From DATCZB01 sp035513215 (GTDB taxonomy: Bacteria > Pseudomonadota > Gammaproteobacteria > Steroidobacterales > Rariloculaceae), in contig DATKCK010000100.1 in assembly GCA_035513215.1 (NCBI GenBank), positions 1-30,491 of the forward strand: DNA of 30,491 bases, in the 5' to 3' direction. The notes beneath the pieces were generated by a model, which worked only from the letters and a program-made list of their open reading frames with translations, ran no database searches and was not told the DNA's origin. Within the stretch, counting starts at the first letter, position 1. The number at the start of each line of letters is the position of its first letter. The position numbers and the translations under genes were made by a program. This document shows, one piece after another, positions 10,380 to 18,445 of this stretch.

Positions 10380-10997
10380 ATGGCATCCGAAACGACTCGA
10401 ACCGCGTTGTCGCCCGAGCTCATGAGCCGCCGCGAGGCGCTCATCAGAATCAGCGCGCTGTTGGGCGGCACGATGGTCGGCAGCGCCGCGCTGCTGTCGG
10501 GCTGCGCGACACGCGATGCGAGGCTCGCGAGCGAGCTCTTCTCGCCGGCCGATATCGCCTGGCTCGACGAGATCGCCGACACGATCCTGCCGCCGACCGA
10601 AACGCCCGGCGCCAAGGCCGCCGAGGTCGGCGCGTTCATCTCGGTCATGGTTGCCGACACCTACACGGCGGAAGAGCAGGCGACTTTCCTCGCGGGGCTT
10701 GCGACGCTCGACGACGAGTGCCGGGCCGATCACGGCGTCTCGTTCATGGCCGCGTCGCCGGCCGAGCGCACAGCCTTGCTCGAGCGGCTCGATCGCGAGC
10801 AATACGACTATATGCAAAGCCGCGCAGACGATGATCCCGTGCTTTATTTCCGCATGCTCAAGGAGCTTGCGCTTCTGGGCTACTTCACGTCCGAGATCGG
10901 CTACCGGCAGGCGATGCGCTACGTCGAGGCGCCGGGCCGATTCGACCCGTGCCTTCCGTATACGGTCGGCGAGCGCGCCTGGGCGCCGCACGCCTGA
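10380..10997 (+). CDS. Gluconate 2-dehydrogenase subunit 3 family protein (Tat-exported small subunit of the GMC enzyme)
   Basis: Small partner subunit of 205 residues. It has a twin-arginine signal (MSRREALIR, about residues 15-23) followed by a hydrophobic run and a lipobox-like LLSGC with Cys42, so it may be a lipoprotein. The mature part (LFSPADIAWLDEIADTILPP...TPGAKAAEVGAFI, later SEIGYRQAMRYVEAPGRF) matches the gluconate_2-dh3 family, the gamma or hitchhiker subunit of FAD-dependent sugar dehydrogenases. Its job is to carry the GMC subunit through the Tat pore and to stabilise it. ATG codons at 10380 and at the Met before SRREA are both possible starts. The ribosome site is poor, so it is probably translated by coupling to the GMC gene. 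Confidence 0.9.
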   Translation: MASETTRTALSPELMSRREALIRISALLGGTMVGSAALLSGCATRDARLASELFSPADIAWLDEIADTILPPTETPGAKAAEVGAFISVMVADTYTAEEQATFLAGLATLDDECRADHGVSFMAASPAERTALLERLDREQYDYMQSRADDDPVLYFRMLKELALLGYFTSEIGYRQAMRYVEAPGRFDPCLPYTVGERAWAPHA

Positions 10998-11010
10998 GCG
11001 AAGCCGAACC

Positions 11011-11856
11011 ATGCGCATTCTCGTTGCACTGGCAATCGCTCTCGCGTCCGAAACCTGCCTTGCGCAGAACGAGCCGGAATCCGAGCAATGGATCGCGCTG
11101 TTCAACGGCCGCAACCTCGATGGCTGGACGCCGAAAATCCGCCAATACGCGCCTGGCGAGAATTTCGGCGACACGTTTCGCGTCGTCGACGGCCTGCTGA
11201 CCGTCGCCTACGATCGATACGAGCGCTTCGATGGCCGTTTTGGCCACCTCTTCTACGAGCGTCCGTTCTCTCATTATCGTCTGCGGCTCGAGTACCGCTT
11301 CATCGGCGAGCAGGCCGAGGGCGGGCCCGATTGGGCGATCCGAAACTCGGGCGCCATGCTGCACTCGCAACCGCCCGAGACGATGCCCCAAGCGCAGGAT
11401 TTTCCTGTTTCGGTGGAGGTTCAGCTTCTCGGAGGCTTGGGCGATGGCAACGAGCGATCGACCGGCAATCTCTGCACGCCGGGCACTAACGTGGTCTACG
11501 AGGGCGAGTTCACGACGTCGCATTGCATCGACTCGAGCTCGCCGACCTTCGACGGCGATCAGTGGGTCACGGCCGAGATACTCGTGCTCGGCGACGAGCG
11601 CTTCGTGCACCGCATCAACGGCGAGGTCGTCATCGAATACGCGAACGTGACGACGGGAGGCGGTGCCGTCTCGGGACACCGGCCCGAGATGCAGCGCGAG
11701 GGTGAGCCGCTCGGCGAGGGCTACATCTCGCTTCAGAGCGAAAGTCACCCGATCCAGTTTCGCCGCGTCGAGCTCCTCGATCTCAAAGGTTGCATGGATC
11801 GCGCGGCGCCGGCTTTCAGACCGTGGTTCGTCGCGCCCGATCCGGCCGGCTGCTGA
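11011..11856 (+). CDS. Secreted DUF1080 (3-keto-disaccharide hydrolase-type) protein
   Basis: Exported protein of 281 residues with a Sec signal (about 1-19, ending CLAQ). The fold is a concanavalin-like sandwich of the DUF1080 family: WIALFNGRNLDGW (27-39), a RNSGAMLHSQ stretch (111-120), VEVQLLGG (135-142) and the closing GYISLQSESHPIQFRRVEL region (237-255). Characterised members cleave 3-keto-glycosides made by sugar 3-dehydrogenases. The gene lies 13 bases after the small subunit of a GMC enzyme of that type, so oxidation and cleavage could occur together in the periplasm. The frame continues open upstream, but residues before 11011 would lie inside the previous gene. It converges on the acyltransferase gene with only 18 bases between them. 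Confidence 0.9.
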   Translation: MRILVALAIALASETCLAQNEPESEQWIALFNGRNLDGWTPKIRQYAPGENFGDTFRVVDGLLTVAYDRYERFDGRFGHLFYERPFSHYRLRLEYRFIGEQAEGGPDWAIRNSGAMLHSQPPETMPQAQDFPVSVEVQLLGGLGDGNERSTGNLCTPGTNVVYEGEFTTSHCIDSSSPTFDGDQWVTAEILVLGDERFVHRINGEVVIEYANVTTGGGAVSGHRPEMQREGEPLGEGYISLQSESHPIQFRRVELLDLKGCMDRAAPAFRPWFVAPDPAGC

Positions 11857-11874
11857 GCGATTGGCCTTGACTTT

Positions 11875-13170
11875 TCAAAAGGGGGCGCTCCAGAGCAGGC
11901 CGGCGACGGCGGCGCCTACGAACGGCACGAGCACGGCAATCGCCTGCGTCCCGAGCACGATATCGCCGCCGAGGCCGAAGTAGGCGAGCAGGGCCAGGCC
12001 CGCGCAGACGAGCAGGACGCCCGCGACCTGCCGCCAGGCGGCGGCTGCGACTGGCGGCGCGGGCAGGCGCTCGAAGCGCGCGACGAGCGGCATCATCGCA
12101 GCGAGCGTGACGACATAGACGGCGAGCCAGACGGGCCGCGCGAGCCACCACGACGCCGTGCCGGGCTCGAAGGTCAGGCCGACGTTACCGAGCGCGACGG
12201 CAAGCCCGATCATCAGCGTCATCGCCGTCGAGTGCCAGAGGTAGATCGTCATGATCATCCCGTTCAGCAGCACGGCACCTGTCCATGGCATTGGGCGCTC
12301 GAGCCAGCGCCGCAGCGGGCCTTCGGCCGAGAGCACGAGCCCGGCCTGCGCCATGCCGAGCGCGAGCAGCGGCAGCTTCGGCGGCAGCGTGTTGCTGATC
12401 GCGGCATCGGGGACGCTGATCATCGCGATCGGATACGGACCAAAGACCGTCAGGCCGATCAGCAGGCCGAGCCCGAAGCAGCCGAAACCGAGCCGGGCGA
12501 CGGGAGACGGCAGCCGGTTGTCGCGCCAGGCGTAGCCGAGCTGATGCACGGCGACCCAGACAAAGACATAGTTGAGCCAGCCGAGGCCCTCGAACCCGGC
12601 AAAGAAAAGCGCGTCGTCCGCTACCGCGAGCGCGACCGGCACGAGAAACGAAGCGAAGCCGAAGCGCTGCCAGGCGGCGTGCGTCAGGGGCACGAGCAGG
12701 ACGATCAGCGCGTAGATCGCGAGGAACCACATCGGTATCAGAGCAATTTTCGAGCCCTGCTGCACGAATTCGCTGCTCATGCCGAGACTTCGCCCGGCCC
12801 AGGCCAACAGAGTCCAGACGGCGATCAACGGAAGAACCGGCAGGATCAGGCGGCGCAACCGCGAGTCGAGCCAGACCGCAAAGCTCCCCCCGTCCCGTTG
12901 CACGGCCCGCCACGAGACGGCATTCGCGTAGCCTCCGACGAGGAAGAACACGGGCATGACCTGAAAGCCCCAGGACAACCATCGCGTGTAGTCCGCGAGG
13001 TCGAGCATGTTGCCGAGCACGAGCTCGCCGTTGACGACGTACGGCGCCGCGAGCAGCCAGTGGCCGGATATGACGGCGAGGATCGATGCGGCACGCAGAA
13101 AATCGACGAGCCGGTTCCTCGATTCGGGCGTTTGGGCGGCGATGTTTGCTGCGCGTGACCACAGGCTCAT
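11875..13170 (-). CDS. Acyltransferase-3 family membrane protein
   Basis: Polytopic protein of 431 residues with about ten hydrophobic segments. It carries acyltransferase-3 hallmarks: RLVDFLRAASILAVISGHW near the N-terminus with the conserved His37, PVFFLVGGYANAVSW, a PMWFLAIYA helix and a late YLWHST motif. Such proteins move acyl groups from the cytoplasm to sugars, lipids or peptides at the membrane. Its ATG overlaps the stop codon of the ATP-grasp gene in an ATGA, so it is coupled to that ligase. An open frame extends upstream to 13554, but that part lies within the ATP-grasp gene in another frame and is not coding. The acyl donor and acceptor are unknown. Confidence 0.88.
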   Translation of the reverse strand: MSLWSRAANIAAQTPESRNRLVDFLRAASILAVISGHWLLAAPYVVNGELVLGNMLDLADYTRWLSWGFQVMPVFFLVGGYANAVSWRAVQRDGGSFAVWLDSRLRRLILPVLPLIAVWTLLAWAGRSLGMSSEFVQQGSKIALIPMWFLAIYALIVLLVPLTHAAWQRFGFASFLVPVALAVADDALFFAGFEGLGWLNYVFVWVAVHQLGYAWRDNRLPSPVARLGFGCFGLGLLIGLTVFGPYPIAMISVPDAAISNTLPPKLPLLALGMAQAGLVLSAEGPLRRWLERPMPWTGAVLLNGMIMTIYLWHSTAMTLMIGLAVALGNVGLTFEPGTASWWLARPVWLAVYVVTLAAMMPLVARFERLPAPPVAAAAWRQVAGVLLVCAGLALLAYFGLGGDIVLGTQAIAVLVPFVGAAVAGLLWSAPF

Positions 13171-14201
13171 GGCTCGAACATCCTCCATTCGGGACGGTAG
13201 GCGAGTCCGATGTTGACGATGCGTTTGATCAGGTGCTCGTAATCGAGACCCGCGACGGCGGCCGACTCCGCGAAATCCTCGCCATAGGTCAGATCGGGAT
13301 TGGCGTTCGCCTCGAGCAGGAAAACCTTGCCGTCGTCGCGCATTCTTAGATCCATGCGCGCGTAGCCGCTCATGTGCAGCCCGCGAAAGATCCGCTTGGC
13401 GAGATGACCGAGCTGCCGGCGCTGCTCGGCGCTGAGATCCAGCGCTTCGTGCGACGCGATGCCGTGCCGCTTCTGGTACTCCCGGTTCCATTTGGCGGCG
13501 CGCGTCGCGATGCGCGCCTGGACGCGGGTCAGCGAGCCGAAGTCCATCTCCCACACTGGGAACGTCGTCAGGCGCGAATTGCCGAGCACGCCGACGTAGA
13601 GCTCGCGTCCGTCGATGTACTCCTCGACGAGCGCGTCCGTTTGCACGTGCTCGTGAATGAACTCGACGCGGTCCCGCAGGGCCTGCATGCTGTCGACGAC
13701 CGAGGCCTGCGATATCCCGAGCGAGGCATCTTCCGTTGCCGACTTGACGAACAGCGGGAACCTGAGTCGTTTCGGCTCGGCAAAGTGCCTGCCGAAAGGG
13801 AAGAGGCGAAACGCGGGGGTCGCGATTCGATGCCCGGCGAGCACCTGCTTGGTCAGCACCTTGTCGCGCGAGATCATCATTCCGCGGGGATTGCAGCCGG
13901 TATAGGGCTGGCGCTTGAGCTCGAGATAGGCGACCAGGTAGTGATCGTACGAGTCGATGCCGGAGAACTCGTCGAGCAGGTTGAAGACGATGTGCGGCTT
14001 GAAATCGCGAATCGACGTCCGAAGCTCCTTCAGCCTGTCACCGATACCGACGACGCGGGCGTCGTGCCCGAGGTCGACGAGCGCGGTCAACACGTTGTGC
14101 TCGGTCCTGAACTTGTCGATCTCGTTCTCGCTGAGGCCGGTGATGTCACCGGGCGGGACCAGCGTCTCGTGGACCATCAGGAGGACGCGGTAGCGCCTCA
14201 T
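13167..14201 (-). CDS. ATP-grasp ligase resembling D-alanine-D-alanine ligase
   Basis: ATP-grasp protein of 344 residues that should form an amide or ester bond through an acyl-phosphate. An N-terminal domain of about 100 residues (VFNLLDEFSGIDSYDHYLVAYLEL) resembles the Ddl fold. ATP-binding elements follow: Lys114 (SRDK), Lys153 (FVKSATEDASLGIS) and an EEYIDGREL segment near 193-201. The metal site is ARMDLRMRDDGKVFLLEANANPDL, with Asp284, Glu297 and Asn299. It is not a housekeeping Ddl by context, since no cell-wall genes are near. It is fused by ATGA overlaps to a zinc metallopeptidase upstream and an acyltransferase downstream. This points to synthesis of a small peptide or amide, or ligation of an amino acid to something, but the substrates are unknown. 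Confidence 0.9.
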   Translation of the reverse strand: MRRYRVLLMVHETLVPPGDITGLSENEIDKFRTEHNVLTALVDLGHDARVVGIGDRLKELRTSIRDFKPHIVFNLLDEFSGIDSYDHYLVAYLELKRQPYTGCNPRGMMISRDKVLTKQVLAGHRIATPAFRLFPFGRHFAEPKRLRFPLFVKSATEDASLGISQASVVDSMQALRDRVEFIHEHVQTDALVEEYIDGRELYVGVLGNSRLTTFPVWEMDFGSLTRVQARIATRAAKWNREYQKRHGIASHEALDLSAEQRRQLGHLAKRIFRGLHMSGYARMDLRMRDDGKVFLLEANANPDLTYGEDFAESAAVAGLDYEHLIKRIVNIGLAYRPEWRMFEP

Positions 14202-15241
14202 ATGAGGTAACGCTCGCGATTGCGGTGCATGAGATCGTTCATGACGCGCTCGTGGAGCCGGACCGCCGTCGACACGGCCTCGCGCCGCCCGCCGCGCAGC
14301 ACGAGATCGAGCTCGCGCGCGCGTCGCCGCAAGGTGCTCGCGACATGAGAGAAGAGATAGTTGCCCGTGCCCGTTCTGCCGACGATGCGTCTTTTGAGCT
14401 GCGATTCGGACTCGGCAAGGAAAGCGCTGGCCGGCAGGGCACGGGGCCGGGCGGCACGATGGATGAAGGCGCGCTGGAGCCAGGCGTCGTAGCGGCGCTC
14501 GCTCGCATCGGTGTACGACTGGTGACGGTAGTGCTCACGCAACGTCCGTCGATTGTCCGAAAGGCCCCAGACGACGGAACGATCGGTGTTGCGCGGTCGA
14601 CGGCCCGCGACCTCGGCCATCAGGGAATCGACGTACTCGAGCTTCTCGAGCGCCGGCCAGCCTGCGTAGTCGCGCCGCCAGCGAGCCTTCGGCTGGAGCC
14701 AAACGGCAAAAGTCTCTGCGAAATCCTCGGTGGGATGACTCTGTGCGTACCAGTGACCGAGATGCAGGACGAAGCGGCGGCTCGCGGGGCGGGCGGAATA
14801 GTCTTGCGGATACGGTTTCGATGCGCGGCCGAATACCGTGCGCCAGTCGGCCCGGCGCCGGAGCCCGTAGGCCGTGTCGAGCGCATGCCCGGCCTCGTGT
14901 CGCAGAATGCGGCGGCGCCAGCGGCGGCTGCCGCCCTCGGCTTCGCCGCGCATCTTTCGCTCGAGCTGCGCCAGGCGCGGATGGACGGCGAAGAACGGCA
15001 CGGCGATGCCCGGAATGCCGTCCGGCGAAAACCAGTCGGTCGAGAGCCAGACGTGCGGCCTGAATCGAATGCCGCGCCTTTCGAGCGTCGCGTACAGATG
15101 ATCGATATCGGGCGCGAGCGCGCTGTTGCTCGCCTTGAGCCCGAGGTCGCGGAAACGCCACTCGAGCAGCTCGGCGTCGGAAAGTCCGGACCAGCGCTCG
15201 ATTCGGCTCTTATGCCTGCTTGCTCGTGCGCTTCCCGGCAT
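14198..15241 (-). CDS. Putative zinc-binding metallopeptidase (HEAGH)
   Basis: Protein of 347 residues without a signal peptide, so probably cytoplasmic. RHEAGHALDTAYGL places the zinc motif HEAGH at 115-119. HPTEDFAETFAVWL at 169-182 supplies a likely third ligand (Glu176) in a gluzincin-like arrangement. The C-terminal half is rich in Arg and helical. It resembles proteins annotated as putative zinc-binding metallopeptidase. Its stop overlaps the start of the ATP-grasp gene (ATGA), and its start lies 18 bases after the lipoprotein gene. The fixed link with the ligase suggests that it trims a peptide before or after ligation. The ribosome site at 15241 is weak and the first 15 residues are uncertain. 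Confidence 0.85.
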   Translation of the reverse strand: MPGSARASRHKSRIERWSGLSDAELLEWRFRDLGLKASNSALAPDIDHLYATLERRGIRFRPHVWLSTDWFSPDGIPGIAVPFFAVHPRLAQLERKMRGEAEGGSRRWRRRILRHEAGHALDTAYGLRRRADWRTVFGRASKPYPQDYSARPASRRFVLHLGHWYAQSHPTEDFAETFAVWLQPKARWRRDYAGWPALEKLEYVDSLMAEVAGRRPRNTDRSVVWGLSDNRRTLREHYRHQSYTDASERRYDAWLQRAFIHRAARPRALPASAFLAESESQLKRRIVGRTGTGNYLFSHVASTLRRRARELDLVLRGGRREAVSTAVRLHERVMNDLMHRNRERYLI

Positions 15242-15259
15242 CCGCGATTCGTGGCTCGC

Positions 15260-15787
15260 CTAGTCGTCGTCGGCTTCGTCTTCGGTTTCGACTTCGTCGT
15301 CGGTTTCGATTTCCGTGACCGTCACGAGCTCCTCGGACGCCGCTTCCGCCTTGCCGAAGCGGACCTTCAGCGCCTCGACTCCGGCCTCATCGACCGCTTC
15401 GATGCCGCGGATCGAGATACGCTCGACGAACGGCCCGTCGACGATGATGCGATCCCCGCCAAAGGGACAGATCCGGCCGTCGCCGCCGATGCCGCCGCCG
15501 TCGAGAACGCCGATCGACCACTCGCCTTCGAGATTGAACGAAGGCGTCGCGAGCACGAGGTGATAGGCGCGGCTCCCGGACCCGTACAGGATCAGATTGC
15601 GCTCGTCGAGCGCCGTGAAATCGCGCACTCCGGCGTTGAAGAAGCAGTCCGAGCCCCCGCCGCTGCTGCGCTCGAGGGCCGCCTGACCGCCTGACGTCGA
15701 GTCCGTGGCGCAGCCCGCGAGCGCGAGATACACGCCGAAACCGGCGGCGACAATCGCCTGCCGGCAGCACTTGATCTTGACAGTCAT
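15260..15787 (-). CDS. Lipoprotein of the DUF6491-like type with acidic tail
   Basis: Small lipoprotein of 175 residues. The ATG at 15787 has AGGAAGG about eight bases upstream and gives a signal ending in LALAGC; an upstream ATG at 15829 would bury that signal behind 14 extra residues. The mature domain has CFFNAGVRDFTALDERNLILYGSGSRAYHLVL and a CPFGGDRIIVDG segment, which match the pattern of DUF6491 proteins: a short beta-rich domain with two conserved Cys. The last 18 residues are almost all Thr, Glu and Asp. It is the first gene of the minus-strand set and sits 18 bases before the metallopeptidase. No biochemical role is known for the family. Confidence 0.85.
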   Translation of the reverse strand: MTVKIKCCRQAIVAAGFGVYLALAGCATDSTSGGQAALERSSGGGSDCFFNAGVRDFTALDERNLILYGSGSRAYHLVLATPSFNLEGEWSIGVLDGGGIGGDGRICPFGGDRIIVDGPFVERISIRGIEAVDEAGVEALKVRFGKAEAASEELVTVTEIETDDEVETEDEADDD

Positions 15788-15920
15788 ATTCACACCTTCC
15801 TGCAGATTCTCCGTTCGCTTATCGGACAACGCATGAGGCCGTTCGACGTTGTCAGGCCTTCAGGATCTGCCGCAAATACACGCTCTCCGGCCAGTATAGT
15901 ATCAATGCCCGATCGGCGGT

Positions 15921-15949
15921 TTGCCGAGCGCTGCACGGCCGAATATGAT
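15921..15949 (+). promoter_or_regulatory. Predicted sigma70-type promoter for the secreted-protein gene at 16019
   Basis: TTGCCG (15921-15926) and TATGAT (15944-15949) are spaced by exactly 17 bases (4/6 and 5/6 matches). Transcription would start near 15956, leaving a leader of about 60 bases. The 231-base divergent spacer 15788-16018 must also hold the promoter for the minus-strand lipoprotein operon. AGTATA at 15893-15898 reads TATACT on that strand, but no good -35 box accompanies it. Confidence 0.5.
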
Positions 15950-16018
15950 CTCGACAGTTGGACGGCGCCGGATCTCATCGATCCGGACGGCATTTCCATT
16001 CACTAATGAGGGGGGAAT

Positions 16019-16894
16019 ATGCGCCCGAAACTGGTATCAGGCCTCGTCATCGCATCGCTGCTCGCACCTTCGGCGGTGCTGGCGCAACGGGGCGGCAACG
16101 CCGGAGACCGGCCCTATCTGCCGGTCGACGAGGCGCTCGAGCGCCTCGACGGCAGCATCCCGAAGAACGACGAAGGGCAACTCGGAGCGCTCGCGCCCGA
16201 GAATCTCGATGCCGAAAGGCCCGACCCGCCCTGGAATCTGACCGGCACCTGGTTCGTCGACCTCGCGAGCAGAGGCTTCGGCGACTTTCGCTTCGGCGCG
16301 CCGAATTACGGGTATCCGGAGTTCATCGGGCAGGCGGCCGAGGACTTCGCCGAAGGGCAGCGCGTCACGGCCGATGGCGGGACTTATCGCGACGCGATCG
16401 GCCAGTGCTATCCGGCGGGCATACCGATGATCATGACCCGCATCTGGCCGGTCATGATGGTGCAGCTGCCGACGGTCATTTACATGGTCACGAATTTCAA
16501 CAACAGCTTCCGCCAGATCTTCCTCGACGGGCGCGAGTATTCCGATCCGGACACGGTGATCTATACCTACAACGGCGAATCGATCGGGCACTGGGAGGGC
16601 GACACGCTCGTCGTCGACACGCGTTACATCGAAACCTGGAATCACTACATCGATACCGGCATCCCGATCTCGGACGACTTCCGCGTGCAGGAGAGGATCC
16701 GTCTGGTCGGGGACGGCAGGGCGCTCGAGATCGAGTACATAATGATGGATCCCAACATGTGGGTAGGCGAGTGGCGCAGCGTCAAACGCTGGCTGCGCGT
16801 GGATAATACGGATATCGGCGAGGTCGAATGCCTGCCAGACTTGAACGATAACATTCCGAGCGTTCAGGCTGGGCAGCGGGGTCTCGATAATTGA
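16019..16894 (+). CDS. Secreted protein of unknown function (GHWEGDTLVVDT family)
   Basis: Exported protein of 291 residues with a Sec signal (about 1-23, ending VLAQ). The central and C-terminal parts contain PPWNLTGTWFVDL (70-82) and RQIFLDGREYSDPD...TYNGESIGHWEGDTLVVDTRYIETWNH (165-209). This is a recurring signature of uncharacterised exported proteins in Proteobacteria and Acidobacteria, often found near dehydrogenases for steroids and other organics. I know no demonstrated function. The ribosome site is very strong (GAGGGGGGAA just before the ATG), suggesting high expression. A DUF6152 gene follows after 32 bases, and the two are probably cotranscribed. Confidence 0.85.
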   Translation: MRPKLVSGLVIASLLAPSAVLAQRGGNAGDRPYLPVDEALERLDGSIPKNDEGQLGALAPENLDAERPDPPWNLTGTWFVDLASRGFGDFRFGAPNYGYPEFIGQAAEDFAEGQRVTADGGTYRDAIGQCYPAGIPMIMTRIWPVMMVQLPTVIYMVTNFNNSFRQIFLDGREYSDPDTVIYTYNGESIGHWEGDTLVVDTRYIETWNHYIDTGIPISDDFRVQERIRLVGDGRALEIEYIMMDPNMWVGEWRSVKRWLRVDNTDIGEVECLPDLNDNIPSVQAGQRGLDN

Positions 16895-16926
16895 CGCGGC
16901 ACCGGTGTGCCGATGGAGTTGAAGTC

Positions 16927-17373
16927 ATGAAGATTTCGATGAGATTTCCCGGCCGCGGCCGGGCGGCGATCGCGGCGGCCGCATTAGCGCTTGCAGCCGC
17001 CATTGCCTTGCCCGTCGGCGCGCATCATTCGACTGCCGCGTTCGACAACGAGCGTGTTGTGCGCATCGAGGGCAAGGTCACTCAGTTTCGCTGGATCAAT
17101 CCGCACGCCTCGTTCAAGGTCGAAGGCACGGCCGACGAGGGTCCGGACGGCGTCTGGACCGTCGAGATGACGGCAGCCAACGTGCTTACCAATCAGGGCT
17201 GGAAGCGCACCTCGCTGCGCGTCGGCGATGAGATCGTCGCATTCGTCAATCCACTGCGCGAGCCGATCACGCTCAATGACGGCAGCCAGGGCGGCCTCTA
17301 CGTCGGCGTGATACTGACCGACGGGTCTACGCTCGGCCGCACGGATGCGGAAGGGGAGTATTCGGACGAGTAG
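16927..17373 (+). CDS. DUF6152 family exported protein
   Basis: Small exported protein of 148 residues. The ATG at 16927 has GGAG eight bases upstream and gives an Arg-rich signal peptide ending in VGA-HHS. The mature protein begins with HHSTAAFDNERVVRIEGKVTQFRWINPHASFKV and continues with WTVEMTAANVLTNQGWKRTSLRVGDEIVAFVNPLR, the diagnostic DUF6152 pattern, probably an OB-like beta barrel. The N-terminal His-His pair might bind a metal, but this is a guess. It follows the secreted protein at 16019, a pairing I have seen as common in related bacteria; no function is established. Confidence 0.88.
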   Translation: MKISMRFPGRGRAAIAAAALALAAAIALPVGAHHSTAAFDNERVVRIEGKVTQFRWINPHASFKVEGTADEGPDGVWTVEMTAANVLTNQGWKRTSLRVGDEIVAFVNPLREPITLNDGSQGGLYVGVILTDGSTLGRTDAEGEYSDE

Positions 17374-17417
17374 GCTGGTCGGCGGCGCCGAGCGAGCGCG
17401 CCGCACGGCTGAGGGCA

Positions 17418-18410
17418 ATGGATCCCGTCACTCAGGGTGCGCTCGGAGCGGCATGGGCGCAGCCGGCGGCGCGCGGCTCGAAAATAGCCGCGGCCACGGT
17501 CACTGGCTGCGTCTCGGGCCTGGCGCCCGATCTCGACGTTCTGATCCGTTCGGCCTCCGACCCCCTCATCGCCATCGAGTACCATCGCCATTTCACGCAC
17601 GCGCTTGCCTTTATTCCGGTCGGCGCGCTTTTCTGCGCGCTGCTGCTGTATCCGCTATACGGGCGCATGCTCGGCGCCCGCGTTCTGTACGGCTTCAGTC
17701 TGCTCGGCTACGCGAGCCACGGCCTGCTCGATGCCTGCACCAGTTACGGCACGCTGCTGCTCTGGCCGTTCTCGAACGAACGAATCGCCTGGGATCTCGT
17801 GTCCGTCGTCGATCCGCTGTTCACGCTTCCGCTGATCGTTTTCGTGATGCTCGGCGCGTCGAAACGAAAGATCCGCTTCGCGGCGATCGGACTTGTCTGG
17901 GCGTTCGGCTATCTCGGTCTCGGTTACATCCAGAATCAGCGCGCCACGGCCATCGTCGGCGAGCTGGCCGCAGCGCGCGGTCACACGCCCGTATCGGTTG
18001 ACGCCAAGCCCACGCTCGGCAACATCGTGCTGTTCAAGACGCTCTACGCGCACGAGGGCCGCTACTACGTCGATGCGGTCCGGGTGGGCTTCGGGTCCCG
18101 GGTTTTCGAGGGCGGCGCGCGGCAGATGGTCGACGTCGAGCGGGATTTTCCGTGGCTTTCGCCCGATACGCAGCAATGGCGCGACATCGAACGCTTTCGC
18201 TGGTTCGCGGACGGGTATCTCGCGCTCGACCCCGGCGGCGCGAACCGAATCATCGATCTGCGCTACTCGCTCGTGCCGAACCGGCTGGACGGTTTCTGGG
18301 GCATCGAGCTCGATCCGGTGGCCTCTCCAGATGCCCATGCCGCCTATGTCACAATGCGGGCACGGTCGACGGGGGAAGGCATCGAGCTTCTGCGAATGCT
18401 GTTTCCCTGA
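17418..18410 (+). CDS. Membrane-bound metal-dependent hydrolase (YdjM/LexA-regulated type)
   Basis: Inner-membrane protein of 330 residues. The N-terminus MDPVTQGALGAA is the classic start of this family. Putative metal ligands follow: PDLD (37-40), HRHFTHA (56-62) and ASHGLLDACTSYG (99-111, with His101 and Asp105). About four membrane helices lie between residues 60 and 180, and the C-terminal 150 residues form a soluble domain. The family is annotated as metal-dependent hydrolase because of conserved His and Asp residues, but no substrate is established. GAGGG lies only two bases from the ATG, a short spacing. The gene follows DUF6152 by 44 bases and precedes the FolD-like gene by 35 bases. 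Confidence 0.88.
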   Translation: MDPVTQGALGAAWAQPAARGSKIAAATVTGCVSGLAPDLDVLIRSASDPLIAIEYHRHFTHALAFIPVGALFCALLLYPLYGRMLGARVLYGFSLLGYASHGLLDACTSYGTLLLWPFSNERIAWDLVSVVDPLFTLPLIVFVMLGASKRKIRFAAIGLVWAFGYLGLGYIQNQRATAIVGELAAARGHTPVSVDAKPTLGNIVLFKTLYAHEGRYYVDAVRVGFGSRVFEGGARQMVDVERDFPWLSPDTQQWRDIERFRWFADGYLALDPGGANRIIDLRYSLVPNRLDGFWGIELDPVASPDAHAAYVTMRARSTGEGIELLRMLFP

Positions 18411-18445
18411 CGGCCCGGTTTCGGCATCCGGCAAGACGAGGGCGA

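Noticed and set aside
10516..11010. Upstream extension of the DUF1080 frame
   Set aside because: It is an out-of-frame reading of the small-subunit gene; the signal peptide begins at 11011.
13171..13554. Upstream extension of the acyltransferase frame
   Set aside because: It lies inside the ATP-grasp gene; the ATGA overlap at 13167-13170 and the family N-terminus set the real start.
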